Positions 34,932 through 46,960 of a stretch of DNA of 64,000 nt are shown one piece after another. The stretch spans positions 124,001 through 188,000 of the forward strand of contig VXBA01001795.1 of assembly GCA_013399895.1 (NCBI GenBank). Direction: 5' to 3'. Origin of the DNA: Serilophus lunatus (lineage: Eukaryota > Chordata > Aves > Passeriformes > Eurylaimidae). The notes beneath the pieces are model-generated. The model saw only the letters and a list, made by a program, of their open reading frames with translations. It made no database searches and was not told the DNA's origin. The stretch's first letter is position 1, and every line of letters begins with the position of its first letter. The position numbers were made by a program, and so were the translations under genes.

Positions 34932-37900
34932 AAATGATGGAGTCTGGAAAAACAAACAAAAAAGCCAATACAAGATTCTTGGGTCAGCTGAGATTCTTCT
35001 CTATTTTTGACACTAAATCCCGGTATTCCAGCTCACTCTTTTGGGGCACCTGTACTAGCCTTACTGCAGTTTCCAAGAGCAAGTACAGTAGACAAAACTC
35101 ATCCCTTAATTGGCCACTTTGTAGAGATTTTGAGAAAGATAACAACAGAAGAAAGTTTATCTACTAGGAAAATAGACAGTTTTCCTCAATTCCTTGTATG
35201 TATGAAAGAAGAGACTTGAATAACCCACAGAAGCTATATAGACACTCAATAAGTTAACCGTAAAACTGCAGCTTATTAGCCATAATAAGCTTACAGGAAC
35301 ATTGTGTACTAACAAGTGCTATTACCATTATCAGTGCAAGGACGCCACACAAGAACAACAATGAGGAAAGAAGATGGTATATCATTATATTTAAGAAAAA
35401 TAAAGGCTGTTCAGTTTCATTTCTCCTCTGCTAAATCCTTTCAAAACTAGTGATTGAATCAAATCTTTGCCTAGAGCAGTGACAGGAAAAAAACCTCAAT
35501 CAACACATGAATTTTCTGAGAAAAAGGAGAGGTGTCTAAGATGAGTAGACATAAAATCAGTAAATGTTTTCAGACATTTTGAAAAAGTAAGCAGTAGCAT
35601 CAGGTATGACTTAGAATTAGGGGAGGAAATAACATTTGAGCAAATAATAAAAGAAAGAATACGAGAAGTGACAATTTTCATTTGAGCAAATAATAAAAGA
35701 AAGAATAGGGGAAGTGACGATTTTCCATATTATGGGCAAGAAAAACCTGAATATATTTCAAAAAGTTTTACACATATTGCTAAGAGAAATTAATGAAGGA
35801 AAATTAGAGGACAGGAACAGAAGAGGAAAGGAAAATTATAAATCTTGATAAGAATCTGTTGAGAGAGGGAAAAAAGTAAAAGTGCAATACTTATGACTTT
35901 CTGCTTATGAAATGTTTTGCAAGTAATGCATCACCTTTCTCTTAAACCTGGCTAATCTTAGGTGCTTGACAGGAAGTTGCAAGAAATCCTACAGTAAAGA
36001 GCTGTGGAACAGCTGGGGTTTTTTTCCTGTGCTCCATGAGTTTGGTAGCTGGTTTATTCCCTGAACAACGTTTATAGTCCTGATCAGTCCTTGCTGATTT
36101 AACTAGATGATCAAATATCACAATTCCAATAAAATACAATAATAATCTTAGTCCAGTCTAATATGAGTATGGATGTTCTTTCCATCCGTATAAATGCTTC
36201 ATCATTTTTGATGCCTAGCAAATTCTTGGCATCAGTGGTATTTGTGACAGAAGGTTTAATGGATTAAAAAGTCCTGAAGGAAATGCTGTTTTTCAAAACA
36301 TATAATTTGACTTCAAACTGTATTTACTGAATAGTAGTTGTCAAGCATATACTTTGCTTTGTTAGTCAGTATGATTAGTCGTCCAATGCTTCAGTGCTTT
36401 AGTGTATCTCTAATAGGCTATTACTTAGCAAAAAGAAAGGAAAAATAATCTTCAATGATCTGGAAAAAGTCATTATCTAGTTTGCTGTAAACCTTTGAAA
36501 CCATGGGGTTTGTATCTTTTGAATAGTAGTTGTTCACTTTCTGCAGCCTTTTGTCAATAATATTTTTGAAGAGGATTTACTATTTTCAAAATATTCACAG
36601 CTTCTTTTAAAATCGAAATCAATAACAAACATTAGGAAAGGGAGAGAAAAATATCGTTACACAATCTACCCTGCATTTTCCTTGAGAATAGAAACTCATT
36701 TTAGCCTGGACAGTGTCATCGAAGAAGACCTTATAACAAACATCAACCTCTTAATCACCAAGTACTCTGAATGGGTGATCAGTAAGGGATGTACCTTTTC
36801 TTCTTCATCCAGACATGGTGAATCTGAGAGCACTGCAGCATGATACAGATAGCTTGAGGACTGGAACCTTGAAAACCCCTTAAACTGAATGCACTTTTTA
36901 TCCCTCAAGAACAAAATTGTCTGGCTAATAAGCAAAAAGTAGATAACACATCTTGTCACTGACGTGTTTCTAAGTCACTTTAATAACACAAAGGAAAATT
37001 ACATGCTATTTTACTGCTTGCAGGATTTTTTTCTGCTCTGTTTTCTGTAAAAACATTTAGTATAGGTAAGAACCCAAATTATATTTTTCCAGACAAACAT
37101 TAAAATAAGTTGAGTCTTGTCCTGTCACCTAATGCAACATGTTAAGCTAATATTTTTTAACCTATGTAAATCTTCTGATTGAACCCTCAGGATTTGTCAT
37201 GCATGGTGTTTGGTTAATTTGTTATCATTTGCTATGTACTGTACTGTTTTCTGCATGGTGCAGCAGGATAGCAGGGAGGAAGCCTTGTCCTGGCAGCGTT
37301 TTGAATCAAGTTATCCCCCTGATAGGGTGCGAGAGTTTGCTTATTTTGAAAACACCTGAGCATGCCAAGAGAGAGGAGCTTCCCAGGGACAGAGACAGGC
37401 AGAAGAGAGAGGTACACGCAAACACAGAGATGGAGATGGCAGCAAGGAAACTGCCACTCTCCCAAAAATGATGGAAAGACTTGTCTTTAGGATGCACAGA
37501 CAGCTGTGTAGAATTCACTTCATGGAGGAAGTCCTTACCAGCTGTCAGGAACCATCCTAAAGAAGAAGAAGCTGTCTGACAAATAACTGACATATAAACT
37601 CTTATCTTTGCTTTAGTCATTGCCCTGAGTACTGGTTTAATTAGTTCTTCATTGAGCTAGTTCATATTCACATAAAACCCAACTTCTGAGATTCCAAGTT
37701 AGTTTTCAACTTCTGTCTGATCTCTTCCAGGTAAAAACATAGATGAAATTACCCCGGTCAACTTAGGATTCCTGGAAGCTTTGACTATTTTTAGCTAACT
37801 CTTTAGGCCTTTGCCAAAGACAATCTGGCAAAGGGAGATGAATCAGTCTTCACGTATGCCAACTAATCACTGTAAACTGAGAAGACCTACCGAGAGCACA

Positions 37901-38876
37901 AACTTTGAAGAAAGTATTAACTCCTGTGATATGATGTAGGTAGGGGATACAGTTTTACTCAATCTGTGCTGCAGAAAGACCTGACCTTTTTATCTTTGGT
38001 GTAAAGGATTTAGCTCTCAACGGAGGTAAGCTTAACTGAAGTGTTTTATTTAACCAAAACTCATTCCTTGACATGTATTTTTCCTAGCGAAGAAAAATGT
38101 TCAGTAAGGAAAAGTATAAAGTCAGAGGCTTGTAATTGAAGGTGCTAAAAAGTCAAAGTTTCATGTCTGTGAATATCAGTAAAAAGAAAAGGTCAATAAC
38201 TGATCACTGATAATTTTTATTGTCCTTTGGCCTCATTCTGAGACATGGTGTCTTCTTACTTCAAGATCATAGGATGGGACTTGCCAAGGAAAACAGAAAT
38301 GCAAAGATTTACAGTTGAGAGGAGTTGGCGGGATGTGTCCCTAGGAACAAAGATTTTAATGAACACTTCATTATTATCTCTATACTCAAAGCTCTACAAA
38401 AGGCACAAATGTGATAATAAAATGCAGCCAAATAGAATCATAGTCAAATAACAGTTCTGTAAACAGTAAAACAAATACAATACTTTTAGTCCTTTTTCTG
38501 AACCACAAAAGACTGGATACTCAGCTGATAAAAAAAAAAAAACAAACACATTAATTTTCTTGACTCAATGAATTATAGGATACCTCAGGAAATGCACATT
38601 ACAAAATTAATATCTGGCCATATGCATTCTAGCAAGGTCTGAGGTTTTGGGATGATTTAAACGGAAAGAATTGTCATAATTAGAACCTCTAAATAATGTT
38701 AGGTACTATCAGAAGTAATATCTCATTCTTGCAACAGATAAGAATCTAGATTGTGCTGTAAGAATAAAGCAGCAAGCAAATGAGGACACAGAGAAATATG
38801 ATTGTGGGGCACTTGGGAATTATTTAAAAACCAGGAAGGAAATCCTGTGATTTCAGATGTCTTGGATTCAAAAAGG
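34932..38876. other. AT-rich stretch, no gene recognised
   Basis: No repeat family is recognised apart from the tandem duplication at 35633-35724. The longest frames are 90 (37199-37471, plus) and 104 codons (37306-37620, minus); they overlap on opposite strands and neither shows a signature. Confidence 0.4.
35633..35724. repeat. 46-bp tandem duplication, two copies
   Basis: The unit starting CATTTGAGCAAATAATAAAA occupies 35633-35678 and recurs at 35679-35724 with three substitutions. It is older than the perfect duplication at 3543. Confidence 0.9.
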
Positions 38877-38936
38877 ATTTATAAATAAAGTAGAGAAGCT
38901 TGCCTACTGCAGGCTCCTGGGATATCAGAATGCAAG
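38877..38936 (+). repeat. Dispersed ~60-bp repeat, copy 1
   Basis: A segment built from ATTTATAAATAAAG, GAAGCTTGCCTACTGCAGGC and TCCTGGGATATCAGAATGCA. A diverged direct copy is at 41193-41250. I do not recognise a repeat family. Confidence 0.6.
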
Positions 38937-41900
38937 AGCACTGCCACTCCAGCGCAGAAAGGACATAACCATTGTGCAAAGGCACAAAACCTTCAATTCC
39001 TCTTAGACACATTTAGCTATTATCTGTACTGAAGTACTAACCTTTCTCACCTTTGTGCTTCCTTGAAAAGCATGGCAGGAGGCCAGTGAAAGGACGTCTT
39101 TAATGATACCAGAGTCTATTGCAAAACTCAAAGACTTTAGAGATTACAGCAGTCATAACTAGTTCCACACACAGCGTGTCCCAGAGGAGCATGAAAAGTG
39201 GGGACAATAAAGGAGGAATGCAACACAAATAGCGCTCAGGAAATGCCACAGTAAAAAGATGGGAGTTTGAAGAGATAAAGATTTCCCCTCAGAGCAACAG
39301 ATGACCTGCTTACCCTCAGCACAGTATTGAGAGTGCTGTATACAGCCATAGTACATTTCATAACCCCCAAAATAACCACAATGAATCACATTGAGCTTTA
39401 TACTTATGCCTGTACTCACGTTGTCTATCAGTTCTGTTTTACATCCCTGCTGTGTGACAAATACAATATCCTAGAAACAATAATACCTGCTTCACATGAT
39501 GCTATGTAGAGAGACTATGAGGTGCCTTGTACTTACAGTATAGAGTAGCGACTAATTAGAATTGCAATGGCAGGTGCAGATCACACCCAGGTTTTCCTTT
39601 CTCTGTCCCTCCTCAGAATAAAATTAGCATCATTCTCTGAAGCATTTGTTATAATACACAGTGGAATGGATTATTACATGGTAAGATATGTGTGGGAGTA
39701 CTTCTTCCTCATCCATCACTGGCAGAGTAGACAGTGCCCTGAGAAGGCAGGATGCTGCATTTTGCAGCTTGAGTTCACAAGGAAAGGATCAGGTCTACAG
39801 TGACAAGCTCTCCCTGAATCAGAAAATGACTCTTTACATATGCCAGCAGGAAGATTATCTCACAATGCTCCTTTCTGAAGTGTTTAAGATTATCAGCCTG
39901 CCCTGTAATACCTGAAATCCTGGCTTTTCGTTGTAACTGTTACAAGGTGCTATTCATCAGTAAAGGTTAGTAGCTAGAATTTAAAATCATTGATTTTAAG
40001 AAAACAAAAAAACATTTCTTAAAAAAGAAAAAGTCTCTGGTTTTGGTCCTTAATCTCCGTCTGAAAGAAATTAGTCACAGTGAGACTTGTCCACAACACA
40101 AGCCAAAATTTTCTTCATCTGTGCCTCACTCTTGTAATCACCTTTCTCGGCAATGGACTAATTCTGATTGTTATAAATCTAGAGCACTTACAATGCTAAC
40201 TCTCATTGCTGGCATTTCCTGAGAAGCTTCAATGCTACAGCAGAGTCTTTGTCCTCCTAATAGTACTCACAGTGTTGTGCTACATGATATTCAAGTCAAG
40301 CACTTAATATAAAACTTTTCCAGAGGTGTTGTGTGTGGGACGCCATACTAATTCAAGAGAGAGCCAAAAGACACAGATATTTTCTCCACCACTGCCCTGT
40401 CAATGTGATGGAAATGAACCAAAATTCATTTCAAAGAAGAGTAATGAAAAAATGATACCAGCAAGTCTATGGGTTATAGTTACAGTACTATGATGTTTAA
40501 TTACACTTACTGATAATTTCCAAAGGCTGCAAGCTCTGAAAACACGTGGATGAGCAAACACACATAGTCAAAAAGGTAAATATCCGGTTTAGTAGATTAT
40601 TAAAGAAAGTTTGCTATGGGGTTTATTCACAGTGTCTCATCTCTGCATCTGAAGATGATATGCTAAAAAGTGGAGTTACTACAAAGGAAACAATAACTCC
40701 TGGTAATCGCCTAGGTCTTTATAAAGAAACTGCCTGCAGTGCTCCCAGATGCTTGTCCTTGCCACCAACGCTGTCCCACCCCATTATGATCCCCTCCCAC
40801 CTTATCTTCTCTACTGGCTCTCAGATCCTTTCCTGTCTTCCGTGGTTAGACAAAAAGCATAAGTGACCAGTTAACAAAGGGTCATCACCTGTGCTTTCTC
40901 CTCAACCATCTTCTCGGTTGTCCGGTGCCTAACATGGACACACAAGATCCATAGCCTCTTTTTCCCAATGTTACAGCTTCCTCTTATCCTGCCTGTAGAT
41001 AACACACCAGTTCTCAGTGTTACTGTACTTTCAGCTGAGCAGAGGTACTGCTTCAAGGGAGCACAACTTTCAGACATGGTGTAGATGTTTTATTGATGCT
41101 TGTCTTTACCTCATCTCACTCATTTTCTTTCCCATTTCAAACAACAACAACAAAAAAAGGCTCAAGAAGAAGCTGTTTTGGACTTTAAAATAATTTATAA
41201 ATAAAATGGAAGAATTTGCCTGCTGCAGGCTCCTGGCAGATCAGGATGCAATATCCACGTGTAGGCTTCTCAGAAGTGAATTAAACCACTTCCCAAACTG
41301 TTTTTTGCTATTGGGCTGTCATTTGAATACCACAAGTATCTCATTTGCATGACTGTTTTCTGGATGTCTTTCCAGTTTTCTCAAATAGCCTGTCTTCTCA
41401 GTTTCAAGCAACGGGAGTTCAAGAACCTAACCCTGAATTTGCCATAACAACTGTATATATTAAGGTTTGTTCTCCAGCTGTGCTTATAATTCTCTACTGG
41501 TATCTGTATCTAACTGTGATAGGTGATGTGCAGAAACAGAGTAGGAGACACACCTGAAAATCTAAATAAACAGAATTGGCGCAGCAGGGGTGGAACCAAA
41601 AAAAAAAAAGGATGCACTACTGACACTTCTACAGTCACATCCCTGTTTATCATGGCTCAGAAAGTCTAAGGCTAGAGTTCTCAAGCCCATTCATGTAAAT
41701 TAAACTGATTTTGGATCAACCTCTCATTTGTAAAAGCACCAGCCACCATTTTCACAATTTAGATTCCAGCATCAACTACCCAGGCCCCTTGTAACTCTCA
41801 ACTGAAACCCATTTCGAGTTAAGTTTTGGCAGTTCTGAAGATCAGTAGGCCCATTTATTGAAGACTATAAATATTGACTAAGAGCTGAGCAAATGCTGAG

Positions 41901-42690
41901 TCCATCAGTAAAGGAATAACAATTCTTGTACTGAAATGAAGGCACTTTTCAGTGCGTCATACAGATTTTAACAGGGAGAGACAGCTGTTTATTCTGATAC
42001 TGTTTCTACAGAAAATATTGAAAATATATTCCTACTGATCCAAGCCAATGATCACATCATGGGTGGTGTGGGTACTAACAAAAACAACTAGAAATTTTTG
42101 TCCTGGATAATAAGAGTGACTGCACTTATGATTAAAGTAATTAAGTTACAATTATCTTGAAAGAAGCATGATGAGTGTCAGATGTTGCATTTTTCTTAAA
42201 ATCCTGAATGTAGAACCAGTATTTTTGCCCCTACCTGAACAAGCTTCTTTAAATGCAAAAAAAGGAATGAAATGTTTATTTTAATCAAAGTCTCACAAGT
42301 GGTGTTGGAAACCTTGAGTTCCCCAGAAGAGGTTATTGTTGACTATAACACGATTTATTAGTACAGTCAATGTTGCTTCATTCCATATTCCTTTCGCATC
42401 AGGGTTTTTCTTCCATGGCATTGCAATGAATGGTGTTTTCCATGGAGCATATCTGCAACTGTGTTAAGACAATTACTCTCATAACTGAGTTTTTAAAAAA
42501 TTACAAACTCCTGCTAAATTACTGCTGAATACTTATGCAATATCATATACAATATCAATGTTAATTTTCATTCCATTTAAAAGGACACACTCCTCAAAAC
42601 TTCCTAGAAAATTATGTCCTGGTTTCAGGGGAAAAAATGTGCCAACTACAGAGAATTTAGACTGTATATATTTGCAGTATATGTTAAAAA
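38937..42690. other. AT-rich stretch, no gene recognised
   Basis: No gene or known repeat is recognised apart from the dispersed copy at 41193. The longest frame is 106 codons (40546-40866, plus). It ends in a Pro/Ser-rich stretch and has no family resemblance. Confidence 0.4.
41193..41250 (+). repeat. Dispersed ~60-bp repeat, copy 2
   Basis: ATTTATAAATAAAATGGAAG, AATTTGCCTGCTGCAGGCTC and CTGGCAGATCAGGATGCA align with 38877-38936 in the same orientation with scattered mismatches. Confidence 0.6.
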
Positions 42691-42832
42691 CCTATTACTT
42701 CAGGATTTAAGTGAAATATATGTAAATATATATGTACATATGCATATATATAATTCAAATTTAAAATATGCATATAATAGCTATAACATTTATATAGGCA
42801 CATATATAAAATTTAAATCCTGAAACAATAAG
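42691..42832. repeat. AT-rich imperfect palindrome
   Basis: TTCAGGATTTAA (42699-42710) is exactly reverse-complementary to TTAAATCCTGAA (42813-42824). Similarity extends outward (CCTATTAC against ACAATAAG) and inward through ATATATGT-type blocks. The core is nearly pure AT with TATATA/CATATG units. It could extrude as a cruciform or be an old foldback element. Confidence 0.7.
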
Positions 42833-43746
42833 TATTTCTCTTGGTTTTTGCTTGCAAATGTTGATTCATTATTAAATTTGACTACATGGATCTTTAGAAC
42901 CCACTCCTGCAATCACAAAAAGATGCTATTTCAGCTAAAACCTTGATAATTTTTCATTACAAAATGGAAACTAAAACCAAAATTCATCCACCCCCAGCCT
43001 CATTTTCATTATGATACTCAAGTAAAACTTGGTTTACCATGTTGAACATTCAGCTTCTCTGAAGATACACTCTCACATTTCACCCTATAACTCAGCTGAT
43101 GAGCTCTAATTTAGGAAGCCAAAGTGACTTGATTGCTTCCAAGTAAGCACATAGCACATCGTATTTATGAAGTAAGTCATTCAGTGATATGGTTAATTTA
43201 GAAACTCACTTTTGAATCTCTCCTAATCTCAGTTACTTTCCTTGAACATGGTGCTGCAAAATTGCACGGGCTTTATCAGAAAAGTCCTATATACTGTTGT
43301 GATAGTAAACAAAAATTGTAGATTAATTTACCTCACTTGATACCTACAAGAACTGGCTAAACTCTGCTTTTGGGCAATATGCAACCTCAAACAATATTCA
43401 CCTTCAACTATATAAAATGTTTTATTGTTGCTTACATACGAGTTTTGCATGCCCACATTACATCAGTGGGTTGTCATCATCTTCTGTCAAGTACAACAAA
43501 TGCTATTTCCTTGTAATTTTGAATTAATAAAAACATGCCACAAAACAGAGGTTCCTTCTTTGTAAGCTTTCAATTAATGCCATTACATTGCAACCTACTG
43601 TCTTTGCTTCATTCCTCGAAGTTGTTTGATTTTTCTTGCACAAAACTCCAGATTTCTCGTAACAGAAAACATTTCCCAAATGCACACCAGCAGCATATGT
43701 AATAAACACAGTTTTCTGTGTAGATGTCAGGAAGGAAGGGAGGAAT
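42833..43746. other. AT-rich spacer
   Basis: Nothing recognised. The 110-codon minus frame at 43524-43856 owes its middle to the polypurine tract. Confidence 0.4.
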
Positions 43747-43799
43747 GAAAGAAGAGGGGAAGAGGGGAGGGGGGGAGGAAAGGAGGGGGAGAAGGAGAA
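43747..43799 (+). repeat. Polypurine, G-run tract (possible G-quadruplex)
   Basis: Pure A/G over 53 bp. It holds runs of four G (43756-43759), four G (43764-43767), seven G (43769-43775) and five G (43785-43789). Taking the seven-G run as two groups of three, spacing fits the G3+N1-7 rule for an intramolecular quadruplex on the plus strand. Confidence 0.75.
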
Positions 43800-44039
43800 T
43801 CCAAGAAATAAAGCTATATTATCTTTTTTTTGCTTGTTTTTTGCACAGAAGTACATAAGATGAGTGGAAAGGTTAAGGACAAAAAAGATTTTTTTAACTT
43901 ATTATTAAATTGCTTTTGTCTCTATTAAAGAATCCCTCATGCTAATTGCAGTAGGGTGTTCTGAGCTGACAGCAGATCTTCCTAAAAAGTAGAAACAGAC
44001 ACACGGTATAATAATGTTTCTAACATATTCTCTCTTTGT

Positions 44040-44358
44040 TCAAAAATACACACTGTATTCTCCAGGCTTTTTACACAGCTGGGTAAATAGCCAATGGTTT
44101 ATAAAACTTGGTGACTCCCTGTGCTTTTTTGACCTCTGGATTAGATTATTTGAATAGATGCAATTTGACATTCTAAGATTTTCCAGAAGCCAGAGCAACT
44201 GTTTGGTGGTGTGCTTGATGAAGGGACTTTTGTCATGTGCAACTGTGTTGTGACTCTGCAGAACTTGAATCTGCTTATAAATGAAGTTTGAAGTAGTTTG
44301 AGCCTCCTTCAGAAAATCTCGTGAGATTAGCTGTCTTAAAAATTGCTCTCTGTGTTTT
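44040..44358 (-). other. Unrecognised open segment behind a splice acceptor
   Basis: On the minus strand a 122-codon frame (44408-44040) is one of the longest in the window outside mobile elements. Inside it, a good acceptor (pyrimidine-rich TGCTGTTGTTTTAG, AG at 44360-44359) would start an exon at 44358 that stays open for about 106 codons to a stop at 44040. The predicted product is basic and helix-like, with hydrophobic spacing such as EQFLRQLISRDFL and KQLLWLLENL, and two cysteines. I recognise no domain. No polyadenylation signal is evident just after the stop. It may be a terminal exon, an old transposon fragment or chance. Confidence 0.25.
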
Positions 44359-44665
44359 CTAAAACAACAGCAGAGATCAAGTGAAGCACTTTCATGCATG
44401 GTCTGCAACTCATCATCTGGCCTGTATTCACCAGAGGTGACCAGAGGCTAGCTGCCTTTGAAATTAAAGTGAGTTGGATAAGAAGCATCCTTCAGAAGTT
44501 GACAGTAGGCCATTTCAGAGAAACATATGTAGTATTCCACTACACTTCCAAATTTGTGGGCTTGCAGTAGATATAGGCCAGGAGTTGGTAAAATCCCTGT
44601 GCCCACTTAATCACAACACCCTGTTCGCAGTCTTTGTCGGCAATAAGGGCTTCCTGAAGCAGGCA

Positions 44666-44693
44666 CCATTTTCAGAGGTTGCTCTGAAAATGG
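44666..44693. repeat. Perfect 12-bp inverted repeat, 4-base loop
   Basis: CCATTTTCAGAG (44666-44677) and its exact reverse complement CTCTGAAAATGG (44682-44693) are separated by GTTG. The stem is too short for a microRNA precursor and is not followed by a T-run. Confidence 0.85.
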
Positions 44694-46789
44694 CTGAAAA
44701 GGAGGTCAGGCATCAACAGTCTGTCAACATTGTTCACTACAAACATGCAAAGTATTTCTATAATAGAAGCACTGGAAAGCTACCTTGAAGTTTTTCCCAA
44801 GACCAAACCAAAATTGTTTCATTCTTAAAAGAAATGAAGGTACAATTCTAAAAACGTAATAAGCTTCTTATTATGTGCAAATGATGTTTATGGCACATGG
44901 ACAATCCATATGTAGATGTCTAAGTTATGTGAGTCCAGTTGAGCAAGGCACATTGATTTAAACTCCCTTAGCTTGAACTCGATGATGGTGAATGTGATTA
45001 TTCTCCTTCTAGATGTGTCTTAGGTCCAGCAAGACCTAAGAGGGGTTGCCCATGAGATAGATATCAATTCCAAGCTAAAAGGACAAAATTATTTTGTTTT
45101 TTTCCTTCAGCTGGACTATTTGAACTACTTATTTTTCTGGGTTATGAAAGTTAAGCGTGGGAAGCCTAGTAATTTCCGGTAACACTTTTGTCCACAGTAG
45201 AACCACACTGTTCCTTCAAAGTTATTTTTAAAGTAATATAATACAGCTACCCTAAGGCTTTACAAATTAATTCAGGTTTTGTTTCATTTTGTTTTTTTAC
45301 AAAGCAGCAGTGTGTTAAACCATGCTGAGGTTGGCTGTTAAAGAAAAAAGGCTTTTAAGCTATGATCACCCTTCCTTTATTTAAAATCCTGCTTACAAAC
45401 TAAGTCACCTGGAACAATGGATGAAATCAGAGAACAGTGCGTGGGGAATGTGTTTTTTCATCAGCTACTCCTTTTTACCTCAAAAAACTGCTTAAATGCT
45501 AATTAGGGACCAAATGCTATTAGCCCCAGGAGGTTTTGTGGTCTAGTTGTGCGCTTTTCAAAATAATTTGTGCGATTTATCCAGCATGACATATTTTTTA
45601 AATAGGTAGTTGATCACACATTTCTTTATGAAGTAATTAGACATTTTGTTCAACATTTGGAACCAGATTTGCATGAGGGGTTACTTGTTATTATTTCATT
45701 GATAAAGAAGCAGAATATGATACCTGCTGCTACAGACAAAAGATGTAATTGGTATAACTCTGGATTTAACTACCTGTTAATTAACTCTAGATGCATTTAT
45801 AATTTTAAAGTACTAACAATCGGTAATGCCCATTCCTCCCCATCGTAATTAGCAATTCTTACATTTTATTATGTCCTCCTTTTGCCACTATCAGTGGATT
45901 TACAGAGAATTAATGTTGACAGGATAATTTCTTAATAGCAAGATTAGATCTGCAAACTTCCTTGAATCCACTCACTGCAAGCAGCAGCCTCGATATGAAG
46001 AGTACTTAGATCAAGTGCCAAGATTTGCCCAAATTTTCATAGTTTTTCTGAGCATATTGTATTTTATTATCTGATTGTGAATGGGTGTTAAGATTAGTAA
46101 AACTGCTGAGTGAGAATTTCAGGGAAATAAAATTTTACTAGTCCCTACTGTGTGCAGGTCTGGCAACTATAATTCATGAAAAGAAGTTTCATTTCTCTTT
46201 CAGAAATAAAACACAGCAGTGAAGATCCTATCATTTAATGTCTATAGACTGTTAGGCAAAGCTTATATATCTTACAGCACTTATCAAATGGCAGCTTTCT
46301 GAGAAATAAGGCTGAAAGTAAAGTGAGTCTGAAAAATAGATGAATGAAAATTCCAGAGACATTGTTAATATACCGATTACAATCCAATGACTGAAAGCGG
46401 TTTCTTGTGTTAGTATGAGAACAGTCATATCAGGGCTTGGGGTGTCAGTAGACCATAACAAATAAATATTACGTACTAATTAGAGGATAAGGAGCTAAAC
46501 TCTCCATCTGTTGAGACATTGTGCTGCATGCGAGCTGGAACTTTCCCTAACACAAAGTCAGCAGAGCCAGAAGAGCAGTTTGGCAAGAGCCTGGATTGAA
46601 AGCCCCTGCTTCTGCATCACAGTGAATTTCACCAGCGTTAAACCATTTGTGAGTATCCAGATCCTACCGCTCCTAAAATTCCATCTGAAATATAAAGGGT
46701 TAGGAACAGTGTATTTATGAATTTACAGACATACAGCTTTTGTAAACACCAATAATAGCATTAGTATACAGGTATGTAAGGCAAAATAA
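44694..46789. other. AT-rich stretch, no gene recognised
   Basis: Nothing recognised; frames of about 70 codons or less. A 104-codon plus frame (44474-44788) overlaps the left edge and the hairpin at 44666; its product is unrecognised. Confidence 0.4.
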
Positions 46790-46960
46790 CATTTCATAGA
46801 ATGGTTTGGATTAGGAGGGACTTTAAAGACAGTCTAGTCCAACCCATTTCTGGCAGGTACAGCTGACATTCTGTGGCACTTACCTGTCCAACCATGCTTC
46901 TCATTCCATATCATTCATTCCAACTTGAATCAGCTCTATCAGATGTCTGGTGTAAACATG
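46790..46960 (-). repeat. CR1 LINE, 3' fragment
   Basis: The plus strand carries the reversed CR1 end: CATAGAATGGTTTGGATTAG, GAGGGACTTTAAAGACAGTC, TAGTCCAACCCATTTCTGGC, and less clear similarity (CATTCCAACTTGAATCAGCT) to about 46960. Confidence 0.82.
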
